Shown: in pieces, positions 9,611 to 18,850 of the stretch
Layout: every line of letters begins with the position of its first letter
Numbering within the stretch: the first letter of the stretch is position 1
NCBI RefSeq assembly: GCF_025751435.1
Contig: NZ_JAOWKY010000001.1
Span: forward strand, 673,001 to 737,000
Source of the DNA: Albidovulum marisflavi
GTDB lineage: Bacteria; Pseudomonadota; Alphaproteobacteria; Rhodobacterales; Rhodobacteraceae
DNA: 64,000 nucleotides
Direction: 5' to 3'
Made by a program: the position numbers and the translations under genes
The notes under the pieces: model-generated
What the model was told of the DNA's origin: nothing
Databases searched by the model: none
What the model saw: the letters and a program-made list of their open reading frames with translations, nothing else

Positions 9611-10336
9611 ATGTCCATCCTAGAAAAGCACAAGTTCCTTGAAACCAACGCCACGGCGCTTCTGGTGGGATCGTTCCTGGTGGTGACCATCGGAGGGATC
9701 GTGGAAATCGCCCCCCTGTTCTACCTGGAGAACACGATCGAGAAGGTGGAAGGGGTGCGGCCCTATTCGCCGCTCGAATTGACGGGACGCGACGTGTACA
9801 TCCGCGAAGGCTGCTACGTCTGCCACAGCCAGATGATCCGCCCGATGCGGGACGAGGTCGAGCGCTACGGGCACTATTCGCTGGCGGCGGAGTCGATGTA
9901 CGACCACCCGTTCCAGTGGGGCTCAAAGCGCACCGGGCCGGATCTGGCCCGGGTGGGTGGGCGCTATTCGAACGAATGGCATGTCGATCACCTGACCGAT
10001 CCGCAGTCGGTGGTGCCGGAATCCGTGATGCCCAAGTACGGCTTTCTTGCCGACCGGCTGATCGAGCCCGAGCACATCGAGGACCGCCTGGCGACCGACG
10101 CGATGGTCGGCGTGCCCTACACGTCCGAGATGATCGAGCTGGCCAAGGCGGACTTCGCCGCGCAAGCCGATCCCAACGCGGATACCGACGGTTTGCTTGA
10201 GCGCTATGCCGGTGCCAACGTGGCCAACTTCGACGGGCAGGCAGGCATTTCGGAGATGGACGCGCTGATCGCCTATCTTCAGGTGCTGGGCACGATGGTC
10301 GACTTCTCGACCTTCGAACCCGATCCGACCCGATAG
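9611..10336 (+). CDS. ccoO: cbb3-type cytochrome c oxidase mono-haem subunit II
   Basis: 241 aa, membrane-anchored c-type cytochrome that passes electrons to CcoN. One N-terminal transmembrane helix ([18 protein letters not shown], about residues 14-31) and a single CxxCH haem site, [12 protein letters not shown] (about 70-81), with an axial-ligand methionine candidate further on (SVMPKYGFL). ATG 9611 is chosen, preceded by GAGAGGGGG; the upstream in-frame ATG at 9509 lies inside ccoN. It is 13 bases after ccoN and 9 before ccoQ. Confidence 0.97.
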   Translation: MSILEKHKFLETNATALLVGSFLVVTIGGIVEIAPLFYLENTIEKVEGVRPYSPLELTGRDVYIREGCYVCHSQMIRPMRDEVERYGHYSLAAESMYDHPFQWGSKRTGPDLARVGGRYSNEWHVDHLTDPQSVVPESVMPKYGFLADRLIEPEHIEDRLATDAMVGVPYTSEMIELAKADFAAQADPNADTDGLLERYAGANVANFDGQAGISEMDALIAYLQVLGTMVDFSTFEPDPTR

Positions 10337-10345
10337 GAGGAGCGG

Positions 10346-10552
10346 ATGGACGTCTATTCGCTTTTCCGGGAATTCGCCGACAGCTGGGCGCTTCTGGCGC
10401 TGGTGCTGGTCTTCGTGGGCGTCGTGATCTGGGCCTTCCGGCCCGGATCGCGGAAAATCCACGACGACGTGGCGAACATTCCCTTCCGGCATGAGGACAG
10501 GCCCGCCCCCTCCGGTTCGACCGGCGCGCGGGGTCAAGGAGGCGCAAAATGA
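10346..10552 (+). CDS. ccoQ: cbb3 oxidase small subunit CcoQ
   Basis: 68 aa single-span membrane protein ([18 protein letters not shown], residues about 13-30) with a short basic cytoplasmic tail. CcoQ stabilises the interaction of CcoP with the CcoNO core and in Rhodobacter is involved in redox signalling. A strong AGGAGG precedes the ATG, and its stop overlaps the ccoP start (ATGA). Identified by position and size, since sequence conservation in this family is low. Confidence 0.92.
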   Translation: MDVYSLFREFADSWALLALVLVFVGVVIWAFRPGSRKIHDDVANIPFRHEDRPAPSGSTGARGQGGAK

Positions 10553-11418
10553 GCAAGAAACCGACACCGACCGAATCCCAGGTCGAAACGACCGGCCATT
10601 CCTGGGACGGGATCGAGGAATACAACAATCCGCTGCCGCGCTGGTGGCTATGGACCTTCTACCTGACCATCGTCTGGGGGTTGATCTATACGATCCTCTA
10701 CCCGGCCTGGCCGCTTGTGGAGGGGGCGACCCAGGGGCTTTGGGGCGGCAACCCGCGTGAGCGCGTCGAAGTCGAGATCCAGCGCTTCGATGACGCGAAC
10801 GCCGGGATCGAGGCAAGGCTCGTGGCGGCCGACCTGACCGCGATCCCCTCGGACCAGGAGCTTGCGAGCTTTGCCACCAACGCAGGTGCCGCGGTGTTTC
10901 GCACCTGGTGCGCCCAGTGCCACGGCTCGGGCGCGGCTGGTGCCAAGGGCTATCCCAACCTGATCGACAACGACTGGCTCTGGGGTGGCTCGATCGAGGA
11001 CATTCACACCACGATCCAGCACGGCATCCGCAACACCGAGGACCCCGACGCGCGCTATTCCGAGATGCCGCGGTTCGGCGCGGACGAACTTCTCGAGCCC
11101 GAGCAGATCGATCAGGTCGTGCAATATGTCCTGCAGATCTCGGGACAGGAGCATGACGCGGGCCTGGCATCGGAAGGCGCAATGGTCTTTGCCGACAACT
11201 GTTCGTCCTGCCACGGCGAAAACGGCATGGGTGACCGCACGCTGGGTGCGCCGAACCTGACCGATGCCATATGGCTGTACGGCGGGGATGAGGCGGCGCT
11301 GACGGAAACGGTGATGAACGCCCGCTTCGGCGTGATGCCCGCCTGGTCCGGCCGCCTGAGCGAAGCCGACATCCGTGCGGTCGCGACCTGGGTCCACAGC
11401 CGCGGCGGCGGCGAGTAA
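10549..11418 (+). CDS. ccoP: cbb3-type cytochrome c oxidase di-haem subunit III
   Basis: 289 aa. The N-terminal FixP_N segment contains [19 protein letters not shown] and one membrane helix (about residues 30-52). Two cytochrome c domains carry CxxCH sites at WCAQCHGSG (about 121-129) and [12 protein letters not shown] (about 219-230). It is the electron entry point from soluble cytochrome c to CcoO. Last gene of ccoNOQP, followed by two hairpins, the second a good intrinsic terminator. Confidence 0.97.
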   Translation: MSKKPTPTESQVETTGHSWDGIEEYNNPLPRWWLWTFYLTIVWGLIYTILYPAWPLVEGATQGLWGGNPRERVEVEIQRFDDANAGIEARLVAADLTAIPSDQELASFATNAGAAVFRTWCAQCHGSGAAGAKGYPNLIDNDWLWGGSIEDIHTTIQHGIRNTEDPDARYSEMPRFGADELLEPEQIDQVVQYVLQISGQEHDAGLASEGAMVFADNCSSCHGENGMGDRTLGAPNLTDAIWLYGGDEAALTETVMNARFGVMPAWSGRLSEADIRAVATWVHSRGGGE

Positions 11419-11452
11419 GAGAATCCGGAGGGGCCACGCCCCGACGGTGAAG

Positions 11453-11498
11453 GCATCGGCGCCCCGTCCTGTTCGCGCGTTTCCTGGGGCGCCGATGC
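11453..11498 (+). other. 13-bp perfect inverted repeat after ccoP
   Basis: GCATCGGCGCCCC at 11453-11465 is the exact reverse complement of GGGGCGCCGATGC at 11486-11498, with a 20-base loop. It lies 34 bases after the ccoP stop and just before a U-tailed terminator. It may protect the ccoNOQP mRNA 3' end from exonucleases, or be the first of a tandem terminator pair. Confidence 0.6.
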
Positions 11499-11510
11499 TC
11501 CAAAACCTTG

Positions 11511-11537
11511 GGCGTGTCTTCGGGCACGCCTTTTTTT
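11511..11537 (+). terminator. Intrinsic terminator of ccoNOQP
   Basis: GGCGTGTC and GGCACGCC pair (7 Watson-Crick pairs plus one wobble) around a TTCG tetraloop, followed directly by seven T residues. This is a textbook rho-independent terminator, separating ccoNOQP from ccoGHIS. Confidence 0.88.
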
Positions 11538-11640
11538 GCTTTCCAGCCCCAGCGTGCAAGGACCGGTTCGGCGCAAGGTTTCCTACCAGACTAGCCTGCG
11601 ACCATTTGGACTTCAATTCGGGGGGTGCGCTTCACTACCA

Positions 11641-11654
11641 TTGACCTATATCAA
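11641..11654. promoter_or_regulatory. FNR box upstream of ccoG
   Basis: TTGACCTATATCAA fits TTGAT-N4-ATCAA with one mismatch and lies 69 bases before the ccoG ATG, downstream of the ccoP terminator. It gives ccoGHIS its own oxygen-responsive promoter. The whole 11419-11722 gap holds only the two hairpins and this site. Confidence 0.82.
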
Positions 11655-11722
11655 AGCCAGGAGTCGGGGTGGTGCCCTAATAGTCCGACGCGAACGGACG
11701 AAAAACATTCAGGAATTTGAAG

Positions 11723-13150
11723 ATGAGTTCCAGCGAAACGCCTCCGGCGCTCTACGCGGCGCGGGAGCCGGTTTTCCCCCGCAGAGTGAAGGGAAACTTC
11801 CGCTCCCTGAAATGGGTGATCATGGTGGTGACCCTGGGGATCTACTACGTCACGCCCTGGCTGCGCTGGGACCGCGGCCCCAGTCTGCCCGACCAGGCGG
11901 TTCTGGTGGATCTGGCCAACCGCCGCTTCTTCTTCTTCATGATCGAGATCTGGCCGGACGAATTCTACTTCATCGCCGGTCTGCTGATCATGGCCGGCCT
12001 GGGGCTGTTTCTGTTCACCTCGGCGCTTGGCCGGGTGTGGTGCGGCTATACCTGTCCGCAGACCGTCTGGACCGACCTTTTCATTCTTGTCGAACGCTGG
12101 GTCGAGGGCGACCGCAACGCGCGGGTACGCCTGTGGAACCAGAAATGGAACTTCCGCAAGTTCCGTCTGCGGATGACGAAGTGGGTCATCTGGCTTCTGA
12201 TCGGCCTTGCGACCGGCGGGGCCTGGGTCTTCTACTTCACCGATGCACCGACACTGGCGCGTGACCTTGTCACGCTTGACGCCCATCCCGTTGCCTACTG
12301 GACCATGGGCATCCTGACCTTCACGACCTTCTTCTTCGGCGGTTTCGCGCGCGAACAGATCTGCATCTATGCCTGCCCCTGGCCGCGCATTCAGGCCGCG
12401 ATGATGGACGAGGACACGCTGGTCGTCGCCTACCGCGAATGGCGCGGGGAACCCCGCGGCAAGTTGAAAAAGGGCGAGCTGGACCCGGCGCAGGGCGATT
12501 GCATCGACTGCATGGCCTGCGTCAACGTCTGCCCTGTGGGCATCGACATCCGCAACGGTCAGCAGCTTGAATGCATCACCTGCGCGCTGTGCATCGATGC
12601 CTGCGACGAGGTCATGGACCGGATCGGCAAGCCGCGCGGGCTGATCGGCTACATGGCGTTGAAGGACGAAGCGGTAGAGCGCGCCGGCGGGCATCCGAAG
12701 AAGCTATGGAAACACATCTTCCGTCCCCGCACGATTCTCTATACCGCGCTCTGGTCCGCGGTTGGCATCGCGATGATCGTCGCGCTCTTCCTGCGCTCGC
12801 CCATCGACTTCAACGTCACCCCGGAACGCAACCCGATATTCGTCACGCTTTCCGACGGATCGATCCGCAATGCCTATGAAATCCGGCTGCGCAACAAACA
12901 TCCCGAGGCGCGCCCCTTCCTGCTGTCGCTGACCTCGGATGCGCCGCTTGCGCTTTCGCTTGAAGGCCGGGACAGCTATGTTGTCACCGTGCCCGCAGAC
13001 GAAACGCTGACCCAGCGTGTCTATGTAACCGCACCTCCGGGCAGCCGAGCAGCCGTGGCAGACCGTACCTCGATCCGTCTGTGGATCGTCGACCAGGTGA
13101 ACCAGGACCGCGTCTACGAAAACACGGTCTTCAACGGGAAGGACCAGTAA
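11723..13150 (+). CDS. ccoG: cbb3 oxidase accessory iron-sulphur membrane protein CcoG (RdxA/FixG)
   Basis: 475 aa, needed for cbb3 biogenesis; the family acts as a membrane cupric reductase that delivers Cu(I). Several N-terminal helices include WCGYTCPQTVWTDLF (a conserved CxxxCP motif), followed by two [4Fe-4S] ferredoxin motifs, CIDCMACVNVCPVGIDI and CITCALCIDACDEVM (residues about 257-300), then a periplasmic Ig-like C-terminal domain. ATG 11723 has AGGA eight bases upstream and is preferred to the in-frame TTG at 11717. First gene of ccoGHIS. Confidence 0.94.
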   Translation: MSSSETPPALYAAREPVFPRRVKGNFRSLKWVIMVVTLGIYYVTPWLRWDRGPSLPDQAVLVDLANRRFFFFMIEIWPDEFYFIAGLLIMAGLGLFLFTSALGRVWCGYTCPQTVWTDLFILVERWVEGDRNARVRLWNQKWNFRKFRLRMTKWVIWLLIGLATGGAWVFYFTDAPTLARDLVTLDAHPVAYWTMGILTFTTFFFGGFAREQICIYACPWPRIQAAMMDEDTLVVAYREWRGEPRGKLKKGELDPAQGDCIDCMACVNVCPVGIDIRNGQQLECITCALCIDACDEVMDRIGKPRGLIGYMALKDEAVERAGGHPKKLWKHIFRPRTILYTALWSAVGIAMIVALFLRSPIDFNVTPERNPIFVTLSDGSIRNAYEIRLRNKHPEARPFLLSLTSDAPLALSLEGRDSYVVTVPADETLTQRVYVTAPPGSRAAVADRTSIRLWIVDQVNQDRVYENTVFNGKDQ

Positions 13151-13151
13151 C

Positions 13152-13607
13152 ATGGGTCGGGAACTGACGGGACGGAAGGTCTTTGCGATCACGGCTTCGG
13201 CCTTCGCCGTCATCATCGCGGTGAACATCTACATGGCGGTGCAGGCGGTTGGCACGTTCCCGGGGCTTGAGGTCCGGAACTCCTACGTCGCCTCGCAGAA
13301 CTTCGATCGTGAGCGCAAGGCGCAAGAGGCGCTTGGCTGGACCCTGATCGACACCTACGAATCGGGCGAGCTGCGGCTGGCGTTCCGTGACAGCGCCGGC
13401 CTGCCGGTCGAGCTTGGCGATATCGCGGCCACCGTCGGGCGCACGACCGAGGCCGCCGATGACCAGACCCCCGCGTTCGTCCGCGAGGGCGGGGACTATG
13501 TCGCGGCGCTGGATCTGGCGCCGGGGCGCTGGATGGTGCTTCTGGAAGCGCGTGCCCAGGATGGAACCCGGTTTCACAAGCGCCTAGATATATCCGTGAC
13601 GGAGTAG
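13152..13607 (+). CDS. ccoH: cbb3 oxidase assembly protein CcoH (FixH)
   Basis: 151 aa, single N-terminal membrane anchor (VFAITASAFAVIIAVNIYMAV, about residues 10-30) followed by a periplasmic FixH domain that includes NSYVASQNFDRERKAQEALGW. Needed to stabilise late cbb3 assembly intermediates. It starts one base after the ccoG stop and lies four bases before ccoI. Length and position are typical. Confidence 0.93.
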   Translation: MGRELTGRKVFAITASAFAVIIAVNIYMAVQAVGTFPGLEVRNSYVASQNFDRERKAQEALGWTLIDTYESGELRLAFRDSAGLPVELGDIAATVGRTTEAADDQTPAFVREGGDYVAALDLAPGRWMVLLEARAQDGTRFHKRLDISVTE

Positions 13608-13611
13608 AATC

Positions 13612-15795
13612 GTGTCGGCGACGTCCATCTCGGCCTGCCCCGCCTGCGTCGCAGCGCCTTCGGCAGAGACGCTTGCCGCCGCGCGCGCCGAAAAGGCCTC
13701 GGGGTTGGTTTTGTCGCTGCCGACGGCCCATTGCGCGGCCTGCATTTCGGACGTCGAGCGGGAACTGACCGGGATGCCGGGCGTGCGCTCGGCGCGCGTC
13801 AACCTGACGCTCAAACGGGTCAGCGTCGAGGCAGCGCCCGAGATCACGCCCGAAGCGCTGATCGCGCGGCTGTCCGATATCGGATACGAGGCGCATGAGC
13901 TTGATCCGGGGCTGCTCTCGGTGACCGAGACCGACCGGCGCGGCCGCGACCTTCTGATGCGGCTGGGCGTCGCGGGCTTTGCCATGATGAACGTCATGCT
14001 GCTGTCCGTGGCCGTGTGGTCCGGCGCCGAGGCCGCGACGCGCGACCTTTTCCACTGGATCAGCGCGGCGATCGCGCTGCCCACCCTGGTCTTCGCGGGT
14101 CAGCCCTTTTTCAGCGCGGCCTGGACTTCGCTGAAGGCGCGCCGGCTTGGGATGGACGTGCCGATTTCGCTGGCGCTGATCCTGTCCTCCGCCATCTCGC
14201 TTTACGAGACATTCCAGGGGGGCGAGCATGCCTATTTCGACGCGGCTGTGTCGCTGTGCTTCTTTCTTTTGGCCGGGCGCTACCTCGACTACCGTTCGCG
14301 CGCCATCGCGCGTTCCGCGGCCGAGGAGCTCGCGGCGCTGGAGGTCCCCCGCGCTAACCGGATCGGGACGGAAGGCGACGAGGTCGTTCCGATCGCGGAG
14401 CTGGTGGCCGGCGATCTGGTGCGGGTCAAGCCCGGCGCACGGATGCCGGTCGACGGTGTCGTCACCGAAGGCGCGTCCGAACTTGACCGCTCGCTGCTGA
14501 CGGGGGAAACGCTGCCCGTGCGCGTGGACGCCGGTATGGCCGTCAGCGCGGGCGAAGTGAACCTGACCGGGCCGCTGGTCGTGCGCGTGACTGCGGCTGG
14601 GCGCGATTCCTCACTTCACCGCATGGCCGATCTGGTCGCGGTCGCCGAAAGTGCGCGCAACCGCTACACCTCGCTTGCCGACCGGATGGCGCGGGCCTAT
14701 TCGCCCAGCGTGCACCTGCTGGCGTTGGCCGCGTTCATCGGCTGGATGATTCAGTCCGGGGGCGATGTCCGGCTTGCGGTCAACGTCGCCTCTGCGGTTC
14801 TGATCATCACCTGCCCCTGCGCGCTCGCGCTGGCCGTGCCGGCGGTGGTCACCGCCGCTTCTGGCAGGCTGTTCCGCCGGGGCCTGTTGATCAAGGACGG
14901 AACTGCCTTGGAGCGGCTGGCCGAGATCGACACGGTCGTCTTCGACAAGACCGGGACGCTGACCATGGGGACCCCGCGTCCCATCGGGCTGGACGAGCAC
15001 GACGCGACCGACCTTTCGATCGTGGCGGCACTTGCGGCGGGATCGGCCCATCCGTTGTCTGCCGCCCTGTCCGCGGCCTTGCGCGGCATGGGTGCGCAGC
15101 CGGCAGAGATCGAGGCAGTGCAAGAGGTTCCGGGCGAGGGCGTCGAAGGCATCCACCATGGACGGCGCGTCAGGCTGGGGCGCGCAGATTGGACCGGCGC
15201 CGCGGCCCGCGACATGACAGCAACCTATCTGGATGCCGGCGACGGCAAGGCGCCGCGCGCCTTCGTCTTCGCCGACCAGCTGCGCCCGGGCGCGGCCAAG
15301 GCGGTGGCGGCGCTGAAAGCGGCTGGGAAGCAGGTGGTGCTGCTGTCGGGCGACGCGGAAGCCCCCGTGGCGCTTCTGGCTCAGGAGCTTGGCATCGACG
15401 AATGGCAGTCGGGCGCACGGCCCGATCAGAAGGCTGCGCGCGTTTCCGATCTGTCGGCGGCCGGGCGGCGCGTCCTTATGGTGGGCGACGGGCTGAATGA
15501 CACAGCGGCCCTTGCCGGTTCGCATGTGTCGGTTTCCCCGGCAAGCGCGCTGGATGCCGCGCGCGTTGCTTCGGACATCGTGCTGCTTGGGCAGGATCTT
15601 GAACCTATCGCCGAGGCCGCGTCCCTTGCGGTTATAGCGCGCCGTCGGATCAAGCAGAACTTTGCGCTTTCGCTGGCCTACAACGCGATCGCGGTTCCTG
15701 TGGCCCTGGTCGGTCTGGCCACGCCGCTGATCGCGGCACTGGCGATGTCGGCGTCCTCGATCACCGTATCGCTGAACGCACTCAGGCTGAGGTGA
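13612..15795 (+). CDS. ccoI: Cu+-exporting P1B-type ATPase for cbb3 maturation (CcoI/FixI)
   Basis: 727 aa, GTG start. One heavy-metal-associated domain with AHCAACISDVERELTGMPGV (about residues 42-61), eight predicted membrane helices, the CPC metal-path motif TCPCALALAVPAV, phosphorylation site DKTGTLTMGTP, HP element GSAHPLSAALS and hinge GDGLNDTAAL. FixI-type ATPases move copper slowly to the periplasm for CuB insertion, unlike the detoxifying CopA found at 32.6-35.0 kb. An N-terminal CPAC pair upstream of the HMA domain is an additional possible metal ligand. Overlap-level spacing with ccoH and ccoS supports a single operon. Confidence 0.95.
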   Translation: MSATSISACPACVAAPSAETLAAARAEKASGLVLSLPTAHCAACISDVERELTGMPGVRSARVNLTLKRVSVEAAPEITPEALIARLSDIGYEAHELDPGLLSVTETDRRGRDLLMRLGVAGFAMMNVMLLSVAVWSGAEAATRDLFHWISAAIALPTLVFAGQPFFSAAWTSLKARRLGMDVPISLALILSSAISLYETFQGGEHAYFDAAVSLCFFLLAGRYLDYRSRAIARSAAEELAALEVPRANRIGTEGDEVVPIAELVAGDLVRVKPGARMPVDGVVTEGASELDRSLLTGETLPVRVDAGMAVSAGEVNLTGPLVVRVTAAGRDSSLHRMADLVAVAESARNRYTSLADRMARAYSPSVHLLALAAFIGWMIQSGGDVRLAVNVASAVLIITCPCALALAVPAVVTAASGRLFRRGLLIKDGTALERLAEIDTVVFDKTGTLTMGTPRPIGLDEHDATDLSIVAALAAGSAHPLSAALSAALRGMGAQPAEIEAVQEVPGEGVEGIHHGRRVRLGRADWTGAAARDMTATYLDAGDGKAPRAFVFADQLRPGAAKAVAALKAAGKQVVLLSGDAEAPVALLAQELGIDEWQSGARPDQKAARVSDLSAAGRRVLMVGDGLNDTAALAGSHVSVSPASALDAARVASDIVLLGQDLEPIAEAASLAVIARRRIKQNFALSLAYNAIAVPVALVGLATPLIAALAMSASSITVSLNALRLR

Positions 15796-15799
15796 TCGG

Positions 15800-15958
15800 A
15801 TGGAGATGCTCGTATACCTGATCCCGGCGTCGCTGCTGTTGGGCGCGGTCGGGCTGATCGCCTTCCTTTGGGCGCTTCGAAACCGTCAGTTCGAAGACCC
15901 CGAAGGCGACGGCCAGCGCTTCCTGTCGGACGACTGGGACGACCACCCCAAGCCCTAG
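15800..15958 (+). CDS. ccoS: cbb3 oxidase maturation protein CcoS
   Basis: A 52-residue protein found by reading the frame after ccoI. It starts at ATG 15800, four bases past the ccoI stop, and begins MEMLVYLIPASLLLGAVGL with one membrane helix, followed by the family hallmark F-W-A-L-R-x-x-Q-F-E/D-D (here FLWALRNRQFEDPEGD) and an acidic tail ending at TAG 15956-15958. CcoS is needed for cofactor insertion into cbb3. Its presence completes ccoGHIS. Confidence 0.92.
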   Translation: MEMLVYLIPASLLLGAVGLIAFLWALRNRQFEDPEGDGQRFLSDDWDDHPKP

Positions 15959-15984
15959 GGCATTGGGGCCGGCTTCGCCTTCGG

Positions 15985-17847
15985 TTACGGAGCTACCACC
16001 GCGCAATTGGCGTTCCGGGCGGAAAGCCTGCGGCACGCCAGTTGCGCCGTTTCCTCGGTCAGGCCGACGAAGTTCGCGTCAAAGCCCCCGCGCGCCGGCA
16101 CGACCTTGCGCAGCGCCTCGTCCAACGTGTTCATCTCCATCAGCGCGGTCTGCAGCAATCGCCGCTCGGCCTCGTAGCGGCTGGGGTAGTTGCCGACGTT
16201 GATCGCCCACTGGCGCCCGCCCGAGGTCGAAACGCGCGTGACGATTTCAAGCGGCTGATCGCTGGCCTCGGCCGGGACTTCTGCGGCGGCAAGGATCACC
16301 TGCTCGGGCTGTGTCCTGGGGATCGGTGTCATCGCCGCCTCCGCCTCGACCTCCGCCTCGACGGGCGCGGCCAGGGCCACGGCTGTGGCGACGGGTTCGT
16401 CGATGGCGACGACGGCCGGCTCCGGTTCGGGCTGTGCTTCGGGCTCGGGCTGTGCTTCGGGCTCGGCTGCGGCGACCTCGACCGTTGCCTGTTGCGCGGC
16501 CTCTTCGGACGCCGGACGCGCGACGGGCCGCAGGACATCGTCGCTCAGCGCGGCGGCCTGCACGACGGGTGCTTCCGGCTCTGTCGCCGCGGCATCCGTG
16601 ACTGCGACCTCATCGCTTGCGGGCGCTTCCGCTTGGGCCACCGCGACCTCCTCGGCGACCTTTTCGGGCCGCGCGACCGGCTGGGGTGCCTCGGCGGGAA
16701 TCGGCGCCGCCTGGGCCGCGCCAAGTGCCGCGACAGCCGCCAGCGCGATGTCCGATGCGTCGGGGTTCGGTGCGGTGGCCGGCGCTTCGCCGGATTGAAC
16801 GGCCTCAAGCACCGAATCGATGTTTTCCTGCATTGCCAGCAGCAACTCTTCCGGGGGCGCGGCGGGCGCGGCACCGGGCAGGGGACGCGCGACGGGCTTT
16901 TGCGCGGTTTTCACGGCGCCTGAAACGCGGACGATCTTGCCGGCGCCGCCGGGTTCGCCCCCGTCGGCGACGGTGTAGTTCGGTGCGGCGGGTTTCTGCA
17001 CCACGGCACGGTTCGGTGCCTTGCCGAAGCCCACGTCCAGAAGCTGTGCGACGCGTTCGTTGCGCCACGCGGTCGATGTGCCGCCGAAGACTGTGGCTAT
17101 GATGCGCTTGTTCCCGCGCTGCGCCGAGGCGACGAGATTGAACCCTGCGGCGACGGTGTATCCGGTCTTGATGCCGTCGGCGCCTTCGTAGGCGTCCAGA
17201 AACCGGCGGTTGGTCGAGGCGACCTTGGCCACGCCCGCATCCGCCCAGCGACGGGAAAACAGGTTGTAGTACTGGGGATAGTCATAGAACAGGTGACGCC
17301 CGAGCATCGTCATGTCGCGCGCCGTGGAAAGGTGCCCCTCGGCAGTCAGACCGTTCGCGTTTCGGAACGTCGTCTTCGTCATTCCAAGCGCCTTGGCGGT
17401 CCGTGTCATGCGCTTGGCGAACGCGGGTTCGGACCCTTCGATCGCTTCGCCGATCGCGGTCGCGGCGTCGTTGGCCGACTTGATGGCCGCCGCGCGGATC
17501 AGGTAGCGCAAGGCGATCTTCTGGCCCGCCCTGAGCCCGAGCTTGGACGGCGGCTGCGATGCGGCGTGCTTGGACACCGTCACCTTGGTGTCGAGCGAAA
17601 TCTCCCCGCGTTCGATCGCCTCGAACGCGATGTAGAGCGTCATCATCTTGGTCAGCGACGCTGGATGCAGACGCGCCTCGGAGTTCTTTTCGTGCAGAAC
17701 CTCACCTGTCCGCGCGTCGACCACGTAATCCGCGTAGGGCGCGGCCATCGACGCGACCGGCATCACGGCCAGCGCAACAAGCACGACGATTTGACGGATA
17801 ATGATGATCGTCCGCGCCCCGATGGGGGAGGAGTGTTTACTGCCCAT
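15985..17847 (-). CDS. D-alanyl-D-alanine carboxypeptidase (PBP5/DacF type) with SPOR domain
   Basis: 620 aa penicillin-binding protein that trims peptidoglycan pentapeptides. ATG 17847 has GAGG upstream; the signal peptide ends AVMPVASMAAP. Active-site motifs of peptidase S11 are SLTK (ASLTKMM), SAN (SANDAA) and KTG (GIKTGYTV). A roughly 200-residue Ala/Pro/Glu-rich linker with three PVARP copies (residues about 300-540) leads to a C-terminal SPOR-like domain (WAINVGNYPSRYEAERRLL) expected to bind denuded septal glycan. The linker makes it much longer than the usual 380-400 aa. Convergent with ccoS. Confidence 0.9.
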   Translation of the reverse strand: MGSKHSSPIGARTIIIIRQIVVLVALAVMPVASMAAPYADYVVDARTGEVLHEKNSEARLHPASLTKMMTLYIAFEAIERGEISLDTKVTVSKHAASQPPSKLGLRAGQKIALRYLIRAAAIKSANDAATAIGEAIEGSEPAFAKRMTRTAKALGMTKTTFRNANGLTAEGHLSTARDMTMLGRHLFYDYPQYYNLFSRRWADAGVAKVASTNRRFLDAYEGADGIKTGYTVAAGFNLVASAQRGNKRIIATVFGGTSTAWRNERVAQLLDVGFGKAPNRAVVQKPAAPNYTVADGGEPGGAGKIVRVSGAVKTAQKPVARPLPGAAPAAPPEELLLAMQENIDSVLEAVQSGEAPATAPNPDASDIALAAVAALGAAQAAPIPAEAPQPVARPEKVAEEVAVAQAEAPASDEVAVTDAAATEPEAPVVQAAALSDDVLRPVARPASEEAAQQATVEVAAAEPEAQPEPEAQPEPEPAVVAIDEPVATAVALAAPVEAEVEAEAAMTPIPRTQPEQVILAAAEVPAEASDQPLEIVTRVSTSGGRQWAINVGNYPSRYEAERRLLQTALMEMNTLDEALRKVVPARGGFDANFVGLTEETAQLACRRLSARNANCAVVAP

Positions 17848-18011
17848 GTTCTGCCTCGGTGCCCCGGTTTTTATGGTGGGGCTACTGCTTCGCGTTGACG
17901 ATAGCACAGGGATTCCCATCCGCAAAAGGCTAATTCCAAGGCTTTTTCGCCTGTTGCGGCCGGTTCTTCCGGTTTGTGGCCCGGTCGCGGCCGAGTGTCC
18001 CCGCCGCCGCG

Positions 18012-18713
18012 TCATGCGGCGATCTCTTCCAGGAGATCCGGCAAGGCGCCCAGATCCGCGATTTCGCGGAATCGCGGATGGCCCTCGGGCGCGTCGGCGT
18101 GTTCCAACGCCCAGGTCAGGCCGTGGGGCACATAGACGCCCCAGCCGCCGGCCTCGATCATCGGCACCACATCGGACTTCATGGAGTTGCCCACCATCAC
18201 CGCGCTGCCCGCCGCGACGCCGTGCCTTCTGAAGATCGCGTCGTAGACCTCCGGCGTCTTCTGCGACACGATCTCGACCGCGTCGAACAGGTCGCCCAGA
18301 CCGGATTGCGCCAGCTTGCGCTCCTGGTCCAGAAGGTCGCCCTTGGTCACCAGAAGTATGCGATAGCGGCTGGAAAGCGATGTCACCGTTTCCCGTGCAT
18401 GGGGCAGCAGTTCGATCGGATGGGCCAGCATGTCCTGACCAGCCGCGATGATCTCGCGGATGACGCTTGCGGGCACGCGCTCTTCGGTCACCTCGATTGC
18501 GGTTTCGATCATCGACAGCGTGAAACCCTTGATGCCGAAGCCGTAGCGCCCGACGTTGCGCCGCTCGGCGTCAAGCAGGCGTTCGTCCAGATGGCTGGGG
18601 TCGGCGAAATCCTCCAGCAGCGCGGCAAAGCGTTCCTGGGTCAGCCGAAAGAAGCGTTCGTTGTGCCAGAGCGTGTCGTCGGCGTCGAAGGCCACGGTGG
18701 TGATGGTCGGCAT
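18012..18713 (-). CDS. HAD-superfamily hydrolase
   Basis: 233 aa, probable phosphatase. Motif I is [16 protein letters not shown] (nucleophile and acid/base Asp), motif II sits at LLVTKGDL, a Lys region at [12 protein letters not shown], and motif IV is [26 protein letters not shown] precedes the ATG at 18713. The squash/cap region lies between motifs I and II as in subclass I HADs. Substrate unknown. Divergent from clpS. Confidence 0.88.
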   Translation of the reverse strand: MPTITTVAFDADDTLWHNERFFRLTQERFAALLEDFADPSHLDERLLDAERRNVGRYGFGIKGFTLSMIETAIEVTEERVPASVIREIIAAGQDMLAHPIELLPHARETVTSLSSRYRILLVTKGDLLDQERKLAQSGLGDLFDAVEIVSQKTPEVYDAIFRRHGVAAGSAVMVGNSMKSDVVPMIEAGGWGVYVPHGLTWALEHADAPEGHPRFREIADLGALPDLLEEIAA

Positions 18714-18850
18714 CGGGTCCTCCTGCCGGATTTGATAGCGCGAGGGCACAGATCGATGCAATCGGGCCGTTTGCGGACTTTTTTCCGGAGCCCTCACCGA
18801 TTATATTGCGGCGCGAACCCTTTGAACCCGAATCCATCAGGAGATGGCCC

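Noticed and set aside
16380-16760. Repetitive GC-rich DNA as a candidate repeat array or CRISPR
   Set aside because: It is the coding sequence of the Ala/Pro/Glu linker of the carboxypeptidase; units are irregular and in frame. No CRISPR-like array was seen anywhere in the window.
17293-17898. 201-codon plus-strand frame opposite the carboxypeptidase
   Set aside because: Antisense shadow; the minus strand carries all three penicillin-binding motifs.
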